NCBI GenBank assembly: GCA_029564115.1
Contig: JAKQQP010000351.1
Span: forward strand, 29,872 to 93,871
Length of the DNA stretch: 64,000 bases
Direction of reading: 5' to 3'
Origin: Candidatus Rifleibacteriota bacterium
GTDB taxonomy: Bacteria; Riflebacteria; Ozemobacteria; Ozemobacterales; Ozemobacteraceae
The position numbers and the translations under genes were made by a program. Within the stretch, counting starts at the first letter, position 1; each line of letters begins with the position of its first letter. The notes beneath the pieces are model-generated. The model made no database searches. It was not told the origin of the DNA and saw only the letters and a program-made list of their open reading frames with translations. Below, piece by piece: positions 34,295 to 42,745 of the stretch.

Positions 34295-35261
34295 TCGCGA
34301 AATAGTTCTTCGCCTCAACGCCATGGGCGATATCCTGCTGACTGTGCCCACTCTTCGCGAGATGGCAAAGCGCGATGTAGAGGTTCACATGGTCATAAAC
34401 GCCAGATGGCAGGCGCTCGCCGGGTTTCTTCCCGCCAGGGTTCATCTGTTTTCCGGCACTGGCAGCCTGATCAAACTCGCCAGAGAACTCAAGAGCCTGG
34501 CGCCGCGCTCTCTTTTCGACCTGCAGGGGAAACTTGCAACCATCGCCCTGCGTAATCTCGTTGATGCCCCGATTACCAGAATTTATCAAAAACGATTACT
34601 GAGTGAACAGCTGCAGGCATTCCGCCGGCAGTATCCTCTGCGCTTCCAGGACCAAAGACCAGTCTGGCAGAGATATGCCGACACATGCGGAGTCGAAATC
34701 GATGTACCGGATGCCAGTCTCATCCTTACTGACAGTTACCTCGAAGAATGTCGGGAACACGTGCAAAAAGCGGGGTTGAAGCCAAACGGCTATATTCTGA
34801 TTCATCCGGAAGCATCAATGCCGGGCAAAGTATTGCCTCAAACACTTCTAACAGGCCTGCAAAAACGTTCACCACTGCCAACTGCCCTGATCGGCAGCAA
34901 GAAGTCTGACCTGGTGTCTACCTCAAAACACCTGGATCTGCGCGACAAATTCGATCTTTACCACCTGCCTGGCATACTCAGACTCGCAGCGGCGGTGATT
35001 TCTTCAGATTCAGGGCCAATGCACCTCACCCGCGCAGTAAACACACCGCTTGCAGCAATTTTTCTGCAGACCTGCCCGTCTCTCGGTTTTTCGCCAGTTC
35101 CTGGCGACAATGTTCTGGTTATTTCAAGAAATATGCCTTGTAAGCCCTGCAGTCTGCACGGCCAGAATTTATCATGCCCCGAGGGGCATTTTGCCTGCCG
35201 CAATCTCGACACTGACGAGAGCGCCAGACAGATCTTTCAATTTTTCGCCGGATTTTTATGA
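34287..35261 (+). CDS. Glycosyltransferase family 9 (heptosyltransferase-like) 1
   Basis: 324 residues from ATG 34287, overlapping waaA by eight bases. GT9 pattern: IVLRLNAMGDILLTVPTL at the N-terminus, LFDLQGKLATIALR, then YILIHPEASMPGK and the sugar-nucleotide motif SSDSGPMHLTRAVNTPLAAIF. Resembles heptosyltransferase I/WaaC-type enzymes of LPS inner core, which use ADP-heptose. A Cys-rich tail (CKPCSLHGQNLSCPEGHFAC) could bind a metal. First of three consecutive GT9 genes. Confidence 0.85.
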   Translation: MSDREIVLRLNAMGDILLTVPTLREMAKRDVEVHMVINARWQALAGFLPARVHLFSGTGSLIKLARELKSLAPRSLFDLQGKLATIALRNLVDAPITRIYQKRLLSEQLQAFRRQYPLRFQDQRPVWQRYADTCGVEIDVPDASLILTDSYLEECREHVQKAGLKPNGYILIHPEASMPGKVLPQTLLTGLQKRSPLPTALIGSKKSDLVSTSKHLDLRDKFDLYHLPGILRLAAAVISSDSGPMHLTRAVNTPLAAIFLQTCPSLGFSPVPGDNVLVISRNMPCKPCSLHGQNLSCPEGHFACRNLDTDESARQIFQFFAGFL

Positions 35262-36277
35262 AAACAATCATCATCGGCCTGAACTGGCTTGGCGACATAA
35301 TCATGTCGCTTCCGGCAATCATGGCTGCAACAGAAAACAGTGAAGTACACCTGGTTACCAGGCCTCACCTTGCGCAGGTCTACGAGCTTTTCGGGTTGCC
35401 ACTTCACATTCACCCGGTGGCTACAGACGCGACCTCTTTTCAGCTCATCAAAGCTCTTGCGCCTTTACGAAGGCTCAAGGCAGCCAACACCATCATCTTC
35501 CCGGATTCATTGAGAGCTGCGATAATTGCCAGACTTTGCCACAGCAGGCAATCTGTCGGCTTCAATACTCAATGGCGGAGTCTGCTGCTGAATAGAGCAG
35601 TAAAAAAACCCGACAACTTCAAGAAAATGCACGAGTCTGAACTGCACTTCATGCTGATCAAAGCGGCAGGCCTGACTGACGCTGAATACTGCCCCGAAAT
35701 CCCACGGCGGTATTTTTCTCCAGATAAGTTCACAGCCCTGGCAAACAAACTTAAACTACCGACCGATAAACCATACGCCGTCCTGGCACCCGGAGCCGCT
35801 TTTGGAGCTGCCAAGCGCTGGCCTCCAGCAAAATTTGCGGCCCTGGCCGGTCTGCTCGCCACCCAGAATGAATTAACCATCGTCGCCACCGGCAGTTCAT
35901 CAGAAACCGAACTTGTCGACGATCTTCAGACAGAAAGTTCTGTCGCTATAATCAACGCTGCCGGGCGCACCAATATCAGCGAACTGGCCTGCCTTCTAAG
36001 CCGGGCCCAGTTACTGGTTGCCAACGATTCAGGAACCATGCACCTGGCGGCCCTTTACGCCACTCCGACGGTCGTGCCGGTCGGCCCGACCGACATGACT
36101 CGCACTGGCCCGCTCAACAGCAATTTCAGAGCAGTGATGGCCAGTGACGTCTGCCCAATCGCTCCGTGCCGGCAAAAATCATGCCCGCGCCCTGACCACA
36201 TCTGCATGAACAGCATCTCACCGGCAGATATCGTGACTGCCGTACACCTGCTTCTTCCAGAAACAAAACGACAATGA
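35258..36277 (+). CDS. waaF: Lipopolysaccharide heptosyltransferase II-like (GT9) 2
   Basis: 339 residues; start overlaps the previous gene by four bases. N-terminal IIIGLNWLGDIIMSLPAI, YAVLAPGAAFGAAKRWPPAKFAAL (the WaaF hallmark of a G-A-x-xG-x-AKRWP segment), and NDSGTMHLAALYATPTVVPVG in the ADP-heptose site. Likely adds the second core heptose; symbol assigned by motif and context, not by alignment. Confidence 0.83.
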   Translation: MKTIIIGLNWLGDIIMSLPAIMAATENSEVHLVTRPHLAQVYELFGLPLHIHPVATDATSFQLIKALAPLRRLKAANTIIFPDSLRAAIIARLCHSRQSVGFNTQWRSLLLNRAVKKPDNFKKMHESELHFMLIKAAGLTDAEYCPEIPRRYFSPDKFTALANKLKLPTDKPYAVLAPGAAFGAAKRWPPAKFAALAGLLATQNELTIVATGSSSETELVDDLQTESSVAIINAAGRTNISELACLLSRAQLLVANDSGTMHLAALYATPTVVPVGPTDMTRTGPLNSNFRAVMASDVCPIAPCRQKSCPRPDHICMNSISPADIVTAVHLLLPETKRQ

Positions 36278-37287
36278 ACCCTGAAAATATTCTTATTTCA
36301 CGCACAGATAAGGCCGGCGACCTGCTGCTTACCCTGCCCCTGTTTCGCGAGCTGAAAAAGGCTTTTCCTGATGCCAGACTGACAGCGCATGTAAGACGCT
36401 ATACCGCCCCCATCCTGAAAATGGTAAAACAGGTCGACAATATACTGCTCGACGACGACCACACGCCGGGGCTGATCTCGCCTTCTCTGCATCGAGCTTT
36501 CGTTAAAGAGAGGTTTGACCTGGCGATAATGGTACATCCCGCCGGCCGAGCCATGATTGCCGCCTGGCGGGCCGGCATCGCCCACAGGGTTGGTCGTGCT
36601 TCGAACATCTTTCAGTTTTTTCTCAATGACCGGCGCATACAAAAACGCTCGCGCAATGAAAAACACGAGTATCAGTATAATCTAGACCTGCTGACCGGCA
36701 TTGTGTCCAATATCGACCGTTCGCCCTGGAACTTTTCTCGAGAATGCCTTGACCAGGCAAAAGGAGCTGCATATCTTGCGGGTGCCGGCCTGCAGAACTG
36801 CCGCCCTATCGTCGTTCACCCCGGGCATGGCGGTTCTGCACACAATATTGGCGTCGAGCAGTATGTCCGCATCGTCGAATCGCTTCTCAACAAAAATATT
36901 CCGACGGCAGTCAGTCTTGGCCCAGGCGAAGAAGGTCTGTTTGGCTATTTTCCGCCACCAGTTCCCGGATTATTCGGCTTCATCGCTTCCATTCCAGATC
37001 TCGCTGAGCTGGCCGCCGTCTTCGCGAACTGTTCTGCTTTTTGCGGGGGCTCAACAGGGCCACTGCATCTGGCTGCGGCTCTGCAACTGCCTTGCGCCGC
37101 CTTTTTCCCCCCGGTTGTCGCCATGACTCCGGCACGCTGGGGGCCGGTCGGTTGCAATTCTATGATCATCAGACCCGAGCTGCCCGAATGCAACGGAAAA
37201 TGCGAGCGCTGCGAAGAAAACGGCTGTATGAGCCGTTTGAGCACTGCCCCGGCAGTTGCGTGGCTGACAGGAGAACACAGAATATGA
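36274..37287 (+). CDS. Glycosyltransferase family 9 (heptosyltransferase-like) 3
   Basis: 337 residues, four-base overlap with the preceding gene. ILISRTDKAGDLLLTLPLFRELKK at the start, PIVVHPGHGGSAHNIGVEQYVRIVE in the middle (written here as the beta-phosphate region), and GGSTGPLHLAAALQLPCAAFF near the end, with a terminal Cys cluster (CNGKCERCEENGC). Third GT9 enzyme of the LPS core operon; acceptor unknown. Confidence 0.83.
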   Translation: MNPENILISRTDKAGDLLLTLPLFRELKKAFPDARLTAHVRRYTAPILKMVKQVDNILLDDDHTPGLISPSLHRAFVKERFDLAIMVHPAGRAMIAAWRAGIAHRVGRASNIFQFFLNDRRIQKRSRNEKHEYQYNLDLLTGIVSNIDRSPWNFSRECLDQAKGAAYLAGAGLQNCRPIVVHPGHGGSAHNIGVEQYVRIVESLLNKNIPTAVSLGPGEEGLFGYFPPPVPGLFGFIASIPDLAELAAVFANCSAFCGGSTGPLHLAAALQLPCAAFFPPVVAMTPARWGPVGCNSMIIRPELPECNGKCERCEENGCMSRLSTAPAVAWLTGEHRI

Positions 37288-37715
37288 ATACTCCCCTGAT
37301 AATAAACGACCAGATAACCATAAGTTCTGACCAGCTCGAGATAAGCGCAGTGCGCTCTTCTGGCCCCGGTGGGCAAAACGTCAACAAGGTGGCAACCTGT
37401 ATAGAGTTGCGGTTCAACCCCGAACTGTGTCCGCAGTTGAGTATTCCGGTCGTGCAGCGGCTGTTGAAGATCGCGGGCAAGCGTGTTGATTCTCAACAGA
37501 CGATAATCGTTACCAGTCAACGCTTTCGCGAGCAGTCGCGCAACCTCGAAGATGCTCGAAACAAGCTTAAAGAAATGATTCTTAAAGCCTTGAAGCCACC
37601 AAAACCGCGAAAAGCGACCAAACCCACTAAAGCTTCTGTAGAAAACCGCATCAATAAAAAGAAACTTACCGGCAACAAAAAATCAATGCGCCGCAAACCT
37701 GACTGGAGCGACTGA
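37284..37715 (+). CDS. arfB: Peptidyl-tRNA hydrolase ArfB (YaeJ), ribosome rescue factor
   Basis: 143 residues, the usual ArfB length. From ATG 37284 (ACAGGAG upstream, four-base overlap with the GT9 gene) it has the class I release-factor core with catalytic GGQ in SSGPGGQNVNKVAT (~residues 28-30) and a Lys/Arg/Pro-rich C-terminal tail (KPPKPRKATKPTK … KKSMRRKPDW) that in ArfB enters the empty mRNA channel. It frees stalled ribosomes lacking a stop codon. A strong terminator follows. Confidence 0.92.
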   Translation: MNTPLIINDQITISSDQLEISAVRSSGPGGQNVNKVATCIELRFNPELCPQLSIPVVQRLLKIAGKRVDSQQTIIVTSQRFREQSRNLEDARNKLKEMILKALKPPKPRKATKPTKASVENRINKKKLTGNKKSMRRKPDWSD

Positions 37716-37740
37716 TCAACGACCCTGAATTTTGCACACA

Positions 37741-37771
37741 AAAAAGCCCCCGGCTGACCGGGGGCTTTTTT
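37741..37771. terminator. Bidirectional rho-independent terminator
   Basis: AAAAAGCCCCCGG and CCGGGGGCTTTTT form a 13-bp stem around loop CTGA, with T-runs on either strand. It lies between convergent arfB (+) and the FecR-type gene (-) and should end both transcripts. Confidence 0.92.
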
Positions 37772-37789
37772 ATGATCATTTACTTTTCA

Positions 37790-38533
37790 TTATTTTTTTT
37801 GAAGCTTCTTTTTGGCACTTTCAAGTGCCTGCAGGGCTTCTTGAGTTCTTGAGTCTTCTACGCCATATTCATTTTTGAAGTTGAGGTATTTGATGAATAA
37901 ACGGTTGATATCTTCGGGCGAAGATGCCGACTTCTGCCATTCTGCGTCTGACCATTCAGCCTTTTTCTTGTCGACGTTGAATTTATAGGGAGCCACCAGG
38001 GTGCTTCCGGGTTCGCAATGTGTGGCCATACCGGGGCGCAGAACCATGCCGCGGCCTCGGGCAACACTGTTAACGGCGACCGCACCCTCTACCACGGATA
38101 CTGAAGCTTTTTTTCGTGAAGAAACGGCCACTTCAAATTCAGTGCCTCTGATGCCGGCTATAAGAGTCGGGGTTTCAATTCTAAATTCGGTTCCACGTTT
38201 GGTGAATTTATACCAGGTCTTACCCTTGAAGACTTTGATACTCATAGGCTGAACTTCGACCAAAGTTCGTTCTTTTATGCGCATTTTGGTGCCATCACCA
38301 TAAACCAGAGCAGCTTTAGACTGCTGCAAGGTTTCAAGCAGATCTCCGGAATAGAGTTCGCAGCTTTGCGTAATCAAGTCGGTTTTGGTGCTGCCGACTC
38401 TGGTAAGCTTGATCTGACCACTGACTATCTCGAGTTTCGCATCGAGAGGTACAAGCCGTGCAGGCTCAGCCTGGACGGCAGAAAAAGACAAAAGACAAAA
38501 AACGAAAAGGAAGCACAACACTGTACGATTCAT
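37790..38533 (-). CDS. Exported FecR-domain protein
   Basis: 247 residues; AGGAGG seven or so bases upstream of the start. A signal peptide (MNRTVLCFLFVFCLLSFSAVQA) is followed by a FecR domain (~55-155: SGDLLETLQQSKAALVYGDGTKMRIKERT, TPTLIAGIRGTEFEVAV, VVEGAVAV) and a C-terminal helical region. Unlike classic FecR, it has no transmembrane anchor to an ECF sigma factor, and none is adjacent; such free FecR-domain proteins are periplasmic with unknown roles. Driven by a perfect consensus promoter at 38586-38614, so expression should be strong. Confidence 0.85.
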   Translation of the reverse strand: MNRTVLCFLFVFCLLSFSAVQAEPARLVPLDAKLEIVSGQIKLTRVGSTKTDLITQSCELYSGDLLETLQQSKAALVYGDGTKMRIKERTLVEVQPMSIKVFKGKTWYKFTKRGTEFRIETPTLIAGIRGTEFEVAVSSRKKASVSVVEGAVAVNSVARGRGMVLRPGMATHCEPGSTLVAPYKFNVDKKKAEWSDAEWQKSASSPEDINRLFIKYLNFKNEYGVEDSRTQEALQALESAKKKLQKK

Positions 38534-38585
38534 TTTATAAAGCCTCCTGAGCCCGACAGGGCTGTTAATTAACTGAGTTTCCTAG

Positions 38586-38614
38586 ATTATAAGAATCTAA
38601 AAGCAAGGTGTCAA
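38586..38614 (-). promoter_or_regulatory. Perfect consensus sigma-70 promoter of the FecR-domain gene
   Basis: On the minus strand TTGACA (38614-38609), a 17-base spacer and TATAAT (38591-38586), both hexamers exact. About 45 bases of leader then reach the AGGAGG and start codon of the gene at 38533. Confidence 0.92.
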
Positions 38615-38665
38615 TGCCCTGGCACGCAAGGTCAGAATAAAATTTAAACCCGCAACGGCAGGTTT

Positions 38666-39271
38666 TCAGAGCTGCGAAGTATTCGCTTCCGGGTCGATAT
38701 AGCCGGCAAAAATCCGGATCAGCTCTTTTTTGGCATCTTCGAGGTCATCGTTAACTATCGCATGTTTATAATGCTCTCGATAGCTGAGTTCCTGGCGGGC
38801 ATTTTCGAGACGGTGCTGCAAAGAATTTTCGCTGTCCATATTGCGTTTACGAATACGGCTCTCAAGTTCTTCAAAGGTCGGCGGCAAAATAAAAATCATC
38901 ACCGCCTCGGGGTACTCAGCGCGAATTTTCATGGCACCCTGCACATCGATGTTCAATATCACATGACGGCCAGCACAAAGATTTTCAGTCAGAAAAAGTC
39001 GGGGCGTTCCGTAATAGTTTCCGTGTACAAAAGCCCATTCGGCAAATTCATCCCTGGATATGGCGCCCTCAAAGTCTTTTGCCGAACAAAAATTGTATTC
39101 CTGCCCGTCCGTTTCGCCGCCACGCGGCGCCCGCGAAGTGGTGGAAATCGAATAAACGACATGGGGAGCGAACTTCTCGACGATGGCGTTGCACAGCACT
39201 GTCTTGCCCACGCCCGAAGGCCCGGAAACAATGAAAAGATAGCCCTTTTCAGGATTATGCTGAGAATTCAT
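38666..39271 (-). CDS. gmk: Guanylate kinase
   Basis: 201 residues, typical length. P-loop SGPSGVGKTVLC (~residues 16-23), GMP-binding STTSRAPRGGETDGQEYNF (~43-61), GNYYGTP, ILNIDVQGAMKIR and lid region RIRKRNMDSE are all present. Phosphorylates GMP to GDP in the cytoplasm. It starts five bases after the gpmI stop and so is the second gene of the gpmI-gmk operon. Confidence 0.96.
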   Translation of the reverse strand: MNSQHNPEKGYLFIVSGPSGVGKTVLCNAIVEKFAPHVVYSISTTSRAPRGGETDGQEYNFCSAKDFEGAISRDEFAEWAFVHGNYYGTPRLFLTENLCAGRHVILNIDVQGAMKIRAEYPEAVMIFILPPTFEELESRIRKRNMDSENSLQHRLENARQELSYREHYKHAIVNDDLEDAKKELIRIFAGYIDPEANTSQL

Positions 39272-39276
39272 CTAGA

Positions 39277-40815
39277 TCACTTTTTTCTGGCGATAAGAGA
39301 CCGTCCGGTCATTGCGGCCGGTTTTTCGATGCCCATCAGTTCGAGCACGGTAGGCGCAATATCGCACAGTTTACCGGAAGGACGGAGTTCTACGGATGCC
39401 CTGGAAAGCAGACAAAGCGGCACAGGATTGACAGTATGTTCGGTAAAAGCTTCACCGGTTTCGTCATCGACCATCTGCTCAGCATTGCCATGATCAGCAG
39501 TGATCAGGCAGTCATAACCCAGTTCATAAGCTATGGGAATTGCCTTGGCAAGAACGCAGTCAACAGTATTAACTGCTTTGACAGCGGCTTCCATAATACC
39601 GGTATGACCAACCATATCACAGTTGGCAAAATTAACCATTATGAATGAATATTTTTCGGACTTGAGTTTTTCGATCAAAAAGTCATTCACTTCAAAAGCC
39701 GACATTTCTGGTTTGAGGTCATAGGTTTTAACCTTCGGAGAAGGTATCATATGCCGATCTTCAAGCTTAAAGGGCGGCTCATAACCACCGTTGGTGAAGT
39801 ATGTCACATGCGCATACTTTTCGGTTTCAGCCAGGCGCAGCTGTGCCAGACCCTGCCGCGAAATAACTTCGCCCAGAACTTCATCGAGCCTCTGTGGCGG
39901 GAATGCTTCGGGGAATGTGAACTCATCAGAATAATGCGTAAAGCTGACGTAGTCGACCTTCATTTCTTTGCGCTTGAATTCTTTGAATTCGGCATCAGCA
40001 AAAACTCTGGTAATTTGCCGCATGCGGTCGGCCCTGAAATTGAAGGCCAGAATCGCATCGCCGTCATTGATAGTCGCAACCGGATCACCGTTTTCTTCGA
40101 TAACGACCGGCACGACAAACTCATCGGTAACATTGACTTTGTATGAAGCTTCCATAGCGACTATCGGGTCAGAGGCCCGATTGCCAACACCGTGTACCAT
40201 TGCCAGATAAGCCTTTTCGACCCTTTCCCAGCGGTTATCGCGGTCCATGGCGTAATATCGCCCTGACACTGAAGCTATGCGGCCGACACCAATTCTGGAG
40301 GTGTGATTAACCAGGTCGCGGAGATAGTGAACGCCGCTTGTGGGTGAGGTATCGCGCCCATCGGTAAATGCGTGAATAAAAACCTTTTCGAGGCCTCTGT
40401 CCTTAGCCAGTTTGAGAATAGCGGCCACATGATCGATGTGGCTGTGAACACCGCCATCGGAAACGAGCCCGAACAGGTGCAAAGCCTTGCCCGAAGCCGC
40501 TACCCTGTCACACAGGGCCGTCATGTTAGGATTTTCAAAAAAGTCGCCGTCTTCAATAGACTTGTTGATGCGGGTGATATCCTGGTAAACAATGCGACCG
40601 GCACCGATGTTAAGGTGCCCGACTTCAGAATTGCCCATCTGACCCACCGGTAAACCGACATCGAGCCCTGAAGCTCCAAGTCGGGTGAAAGGCCGCTCAG
40701 AAAAAAGCTTGTTGATAAATTCAGGATTAGCTGTATGAACAGCGTTTCCTTCTGTTTTTTCAGAAAGGCCGAAGCCGTCGAGAATGATCAGCAATACTTT
40801 TGATTTTGATTCCAT
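39277..40815 (-). CDS. gpmI: 2,3-bisphosphoglycerate-independent phosphoglycerate mutase
   Basis: 512 residues, normal for the family. Interconverts 2- and 3-phosphoglycerate using two Mn ions. Metal/catalytic motifs are intact: LLIILDGFG at the start, catalytic Ser in GQMGNSEVGHLNIGAGR, HAFTDGRDTSP, SVSGRYYAMDRD, NFRADRMRQI, VNFANCDMVGHTG and LITADHGNAEQM. AAGG lies upstream of the start, and a TTGACA-18-TATAAT promoter lies at 40864-40893. First gene of a two-gene operon with gmk. Confidence 0.97.
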   Translation of the reverse strand: MESKSKVLLIILDGFGLSEKTEGNAVHTANPEFINKLFSERPFTRLGASGLDVGLPVGQMGNSEVGHLNIGAGRIVYQDITRINKSIEDGDFFENPNMTALCDRVAASGKALHLFGLVSDGGVHSHIDHVAAILKLAKDRGLEKVFIHAFTDGRDTSPTSGVHYLRDLVNHTSRIGVGRIASVSGRYYAMDRDNRWERVEKAYLAMVHGVGNRASDPIVAMEASYKVNVTDEFVVPVVIEENGDPVATINDGDAILAFNFRADRMRQITRVFADAEFKEFKRKEMKVDYVSFTHYSDEFTFPEAFPPQRLDEVLGEVISRQGLAQLRLAETEKYAHVTYFTNGGYEPPFKLEDRHMIPSPKVKTYDLKPEMSAFEVNDFLIEKLKSEKYSFIMVNFANCDMVGHTGIMEAAVKAVNTVDCVLAKAIPIAYELGYDCLITADHGNAEQMVDDETGEAFTEHTVNPVPLCLLSRASVELRPSGKLCDIAPTVLELMGIEKPAAMTGRSLIARKK

Positions 40816-40863
40816 GATATAAACCTTGCAAACAAGTTAGGGGCATACCCACAGGTTTGGCGG

Positions 40864-40893
40864 ATTATAACCGTGGAAAGGCGATTATGTCAA
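40864..40893 (-). promoter_or_regulatory. Consensus sigma-70 promoter of gpmI-gmk
   Basis: Minus strand TTGACA (40893-40888), 18-base spacer, TATAAT (40869-40864), ~49 bases before the gpmI start. Both hexamers are exact; it faces away from the pth promoter. Confidence 0.85.
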
Positions 40894-40928
40894 ATTTTAG
40901 TGCCGGGCCGCTGATAACCGGCGATTTG

Positions 40929-40957
40929 TTGACTTTGCCAGCTCTCTCTGATAATAA
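40929..40957 (+). promoter_or_regulatory. Probable promoter of pth, close to the start codon
   Basis: TTGACT (40929-40934), 17-base spacer, TAATAA (40952-40957). The family-conserved start ATG 40968 follows after 10 bases with no SD, implying a leaderless or nearly leaderless message. Confidence 0.5.
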
Positions 40958-40967
40958 TCTATCTGCC

Positions 40968-41564
40968 ATGATTATCGCAGGACTTGGAAACCCGGGAATT
41001 CAATACGCCAACACCAGACATAACGCCGGCTTCTGGGCAATAGACGCCATTGCCGACAAGTTTCACGCCCGCTTGCTGCCAGGCGAGCATCAGGCTCTGG
41101 TTGGCGAAATGACCCTGCACGGGCAGACGCATCTTCTCGTCAAGCCACTCACGTATATGAACTTATCCGGAGAAGCCGTTTCCGGACTGATGCTTGCACA
41201 TGACATCAACCCATCAGAACTACTGGTGATCGTCGATGACATCAACCTGCCCACCGGTCGCATCAGAATAAGAGCTTCAGGTAACGACGGCGGGCACAAC
41301 GGCCTCAAATCGATAATCAACCATATCGGTCGAAATTTCTGGCGATTGCGTATCGGCGTCGGGCAGCCGCTTCCGGAAGGCGCCGACCCGCATGCAAATC
41401 TGGTTTCTCATGTCCTGGGGGCAATATCGCAGACAGAATCGGAAATCTATAAAAAAGTGCTGACTGAAATACCAGACATAGCTGCCATGTGGCTGTTAGG
41501 AATGGGTAACAAGGCGATGACCAAATACAATGGCATCATTTTTTCTGAGGAAGTTGAGCCCTAA
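40968..41564 (+). CDS. pth: Peptidyl-tRNA hydrolase
   Basis: 198 residues from ATG 40968, where the family begins (MIIAGLGNPG). An in-frame ATG at 40887 has an SD-like GAAAGG but overlaps the -35 of the gpmI promoter and would add 27 unconserved residues, so I reject it. Catalytic motifs: Asn/His in YANTRHNAGFWAID, LLVKPLTYMNLSGE, catalytic Asp in LLVIVDDINLPTG, and GNDGGHNGLKSI. Recycles peptidyl-tRNA that drops off ribosomes. Divergent from gpmI. Confidence 0.95.
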   Translation: MIIAGLGNPGIQYANTRHNAGFWAIDAIADKFHARLLPGEHQALVGEMTLHGQTHLLVKPLTYMNLSGEAVSGLMLAHDINPSELLVIVDDINLPTGRIRIRASGNDGGHNGLKSIINHIGRNFWRLRIGVGQPLPEGADPHANLVSHVLGAISQTESEIYKKVLTEIPDIAAMWLLGMGNKAMTKYNGIIFSEEVEP

Positions 41565-41579
41565 TTCTTTTTTGCGCTA

Positions 41580-41608
41580 TTGCATTATATTTTCGCCTGC
41601 TTTATAAT
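41580..41608 (+). promoter_or_regulatory. Sigma-70 promoter of the cheC-cheD-sigma-28 operon
   Basis: TTGCAT (41580-41585), 17-base spacer, exact TATAAT (41603-41608), 30 bases before the cheC start at 41639. Confidence 0.85.
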
Positions 41609-41638
41609 GGCTCTGATTTGTAATCAATGAGGTTGCTG

Positions 41639-42256
41639 ATGCAAGACGTCACCAATTTAACCAGAGCGCAACTCGACGCACTCAGAGAAATCGGGAACAT
41701 AGGTTCAGGAAATGCTGCCAGCGCGCTGGCGCAGTTTTTGAACCGAAAAATCGACATGGCGGTGCCAAGCGCTTCGATAATGGAATTCAAAGATATTCCA
41801 AAGATCGTTGGCGGCCCCGAGAAGGTTGTCATGGGCATTTTTCTCAAAGTCATGGGGGAAATATCCGGTCGCTTTCTTCTGCTGATCCCGGGTCGAACTG
41901 CGCTGCGGCTTCTGCACACCCTGATCCCGGGCTGCCAGATCGACGATCCTCTGAAAATGGGTGAACTCGAGAGTTCGTGCATGCGTGAAGTCGGCAACAT
42001 ACTTGCCGGAGCATTTTTGAATGCCCTTTCAGTCATTACGCGCACTCCGATGTTGAATTCTCTGCCGTCGATGACTTTCGACATGGCCGGTGCGCTCATC
42101 GATTCGATAGTAGCCGATATGACCGCTATCAGCGACAAGGTTCTGATGATCGAAACTTCATTCATCGAAAGTGAAGAAGATCTTAAAATCCATATTTTCC
42201 TTCTCCCCAACCCGGCATCACTTGAGCTTCTTCTCAAGAAAATTGGAGTCAGCTGA
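41639..42256 (+). CDS. cheC: CheY-P phosphatase CheC
   Basis: 205 residues from ATG 41639, six bases after GAGG; ATG 41627 would leave no SD. Two copies of the CheC/CheX/FliY active-site motif are present: LDALREIGNIGSGNAASAL (~residues 10-28) and SSCMREVGNILAGAFLNAL (~110-128), each with the Glu and Asn that position water on CheY-P. Dephosphorylates CheY-P and is modulated by CheD, encoded next. Soluble. Confidence 0.93.
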   Translation: MQDVTNLTRAQLDALREIGNIGSGNAASALAQFLNRKIDMAVPSASIMEFKDIPKIVGGPEKVVMGIFLKVMGEISGRFLLLIPGRTALRLLHTLIPGCQIDDPLKMGELESSCMREVGNILAGAFLNALSVITRTPMLNSLPSMTFDMAGALIDSIVADMTAISDKVLMIETSFIESEEDLKIHIFLLPNPASLELLLKKIGVS

Positions 42257-42259
42257 AAA

Positions 42260-42745
42260 ATGCCGGCAATCATACCCGTTGGAATGGGCGAACTAAAAAT
42301 TGCCCGAAGCCCGGAACAGCTGGTAGTTTACGGGATAGGATCATGTGTCATTGTGTCTTTATACGACCCGAAATCGAAAACCGGAGGACTCGCTCACGTG
42401 ATGTTGCCAGAATCAAACCCTCTTGACGGCAATATCGCCAACCCGGTAAAATTTGCCGATACGGCCATCCCTGTACTTTATGACACCCTGGCCGCCTCAG
42501 GGGCATTTAAAAGCATGCTGGTAGCCAAAATTGTCGGCGGCGCAGAAATGTTCCCGCCAACAGAAGACTATACCAACAATATCGGGCGCGACAATACCGA
42601 AGCGGTCAAAAAAGCGTTGAAAAAGCTGAGTCTTCCCCTCATAGCAGAAGACACCGGTGGCCGACGCGGAAGATCGATAGAATTCAACCTGGAATCTGGA
42701 ATAATCAAGCTCTCGATTCTGGGCGAAGAGCAGAGGGAAATCTGA
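42260..42745 (+). CDS. cheD: Chemoreceptor glutamine deamidase CheD
   Basis: 161 residues, typical length. Catalytic Cys in YGIGSCVIVSLYD (~residue 30), His in GGLAHVMLPES (~residue 47) and conserved KIVGGAEMF and NIGRDNTEAVKKAL segments. Deamidates receptor glutamines and binds CheC, raising its phosphatase activity. Starts three bases after cheC, as in many CheC/CheD systems. Confidence 0.95.
   Translation: MPAIIPVGMGELKIARSPEQLVVYGIGSCVIVSLYDPKSKTGGLAHVMLPESNPLDGNIANPVKFADTAIPVLYDTLAASGAFKSMLVAKIVGGAEMFPPTEDYTNNIGRDNTEAVKKALKKLSLPLIAEDTGGRRGRSIEFNLESGIIKLSILGEEQREI

Noticed and set aside
40887..40967. Upstream in-frame start for pth with an SD-like GAAAGG
   Set aside because: It overlaps the -35 box of the gpmI promoter and adds 27 residues not found in the family; the conserved MIIAGLGNPG start at 40968 has its own promoter elements.
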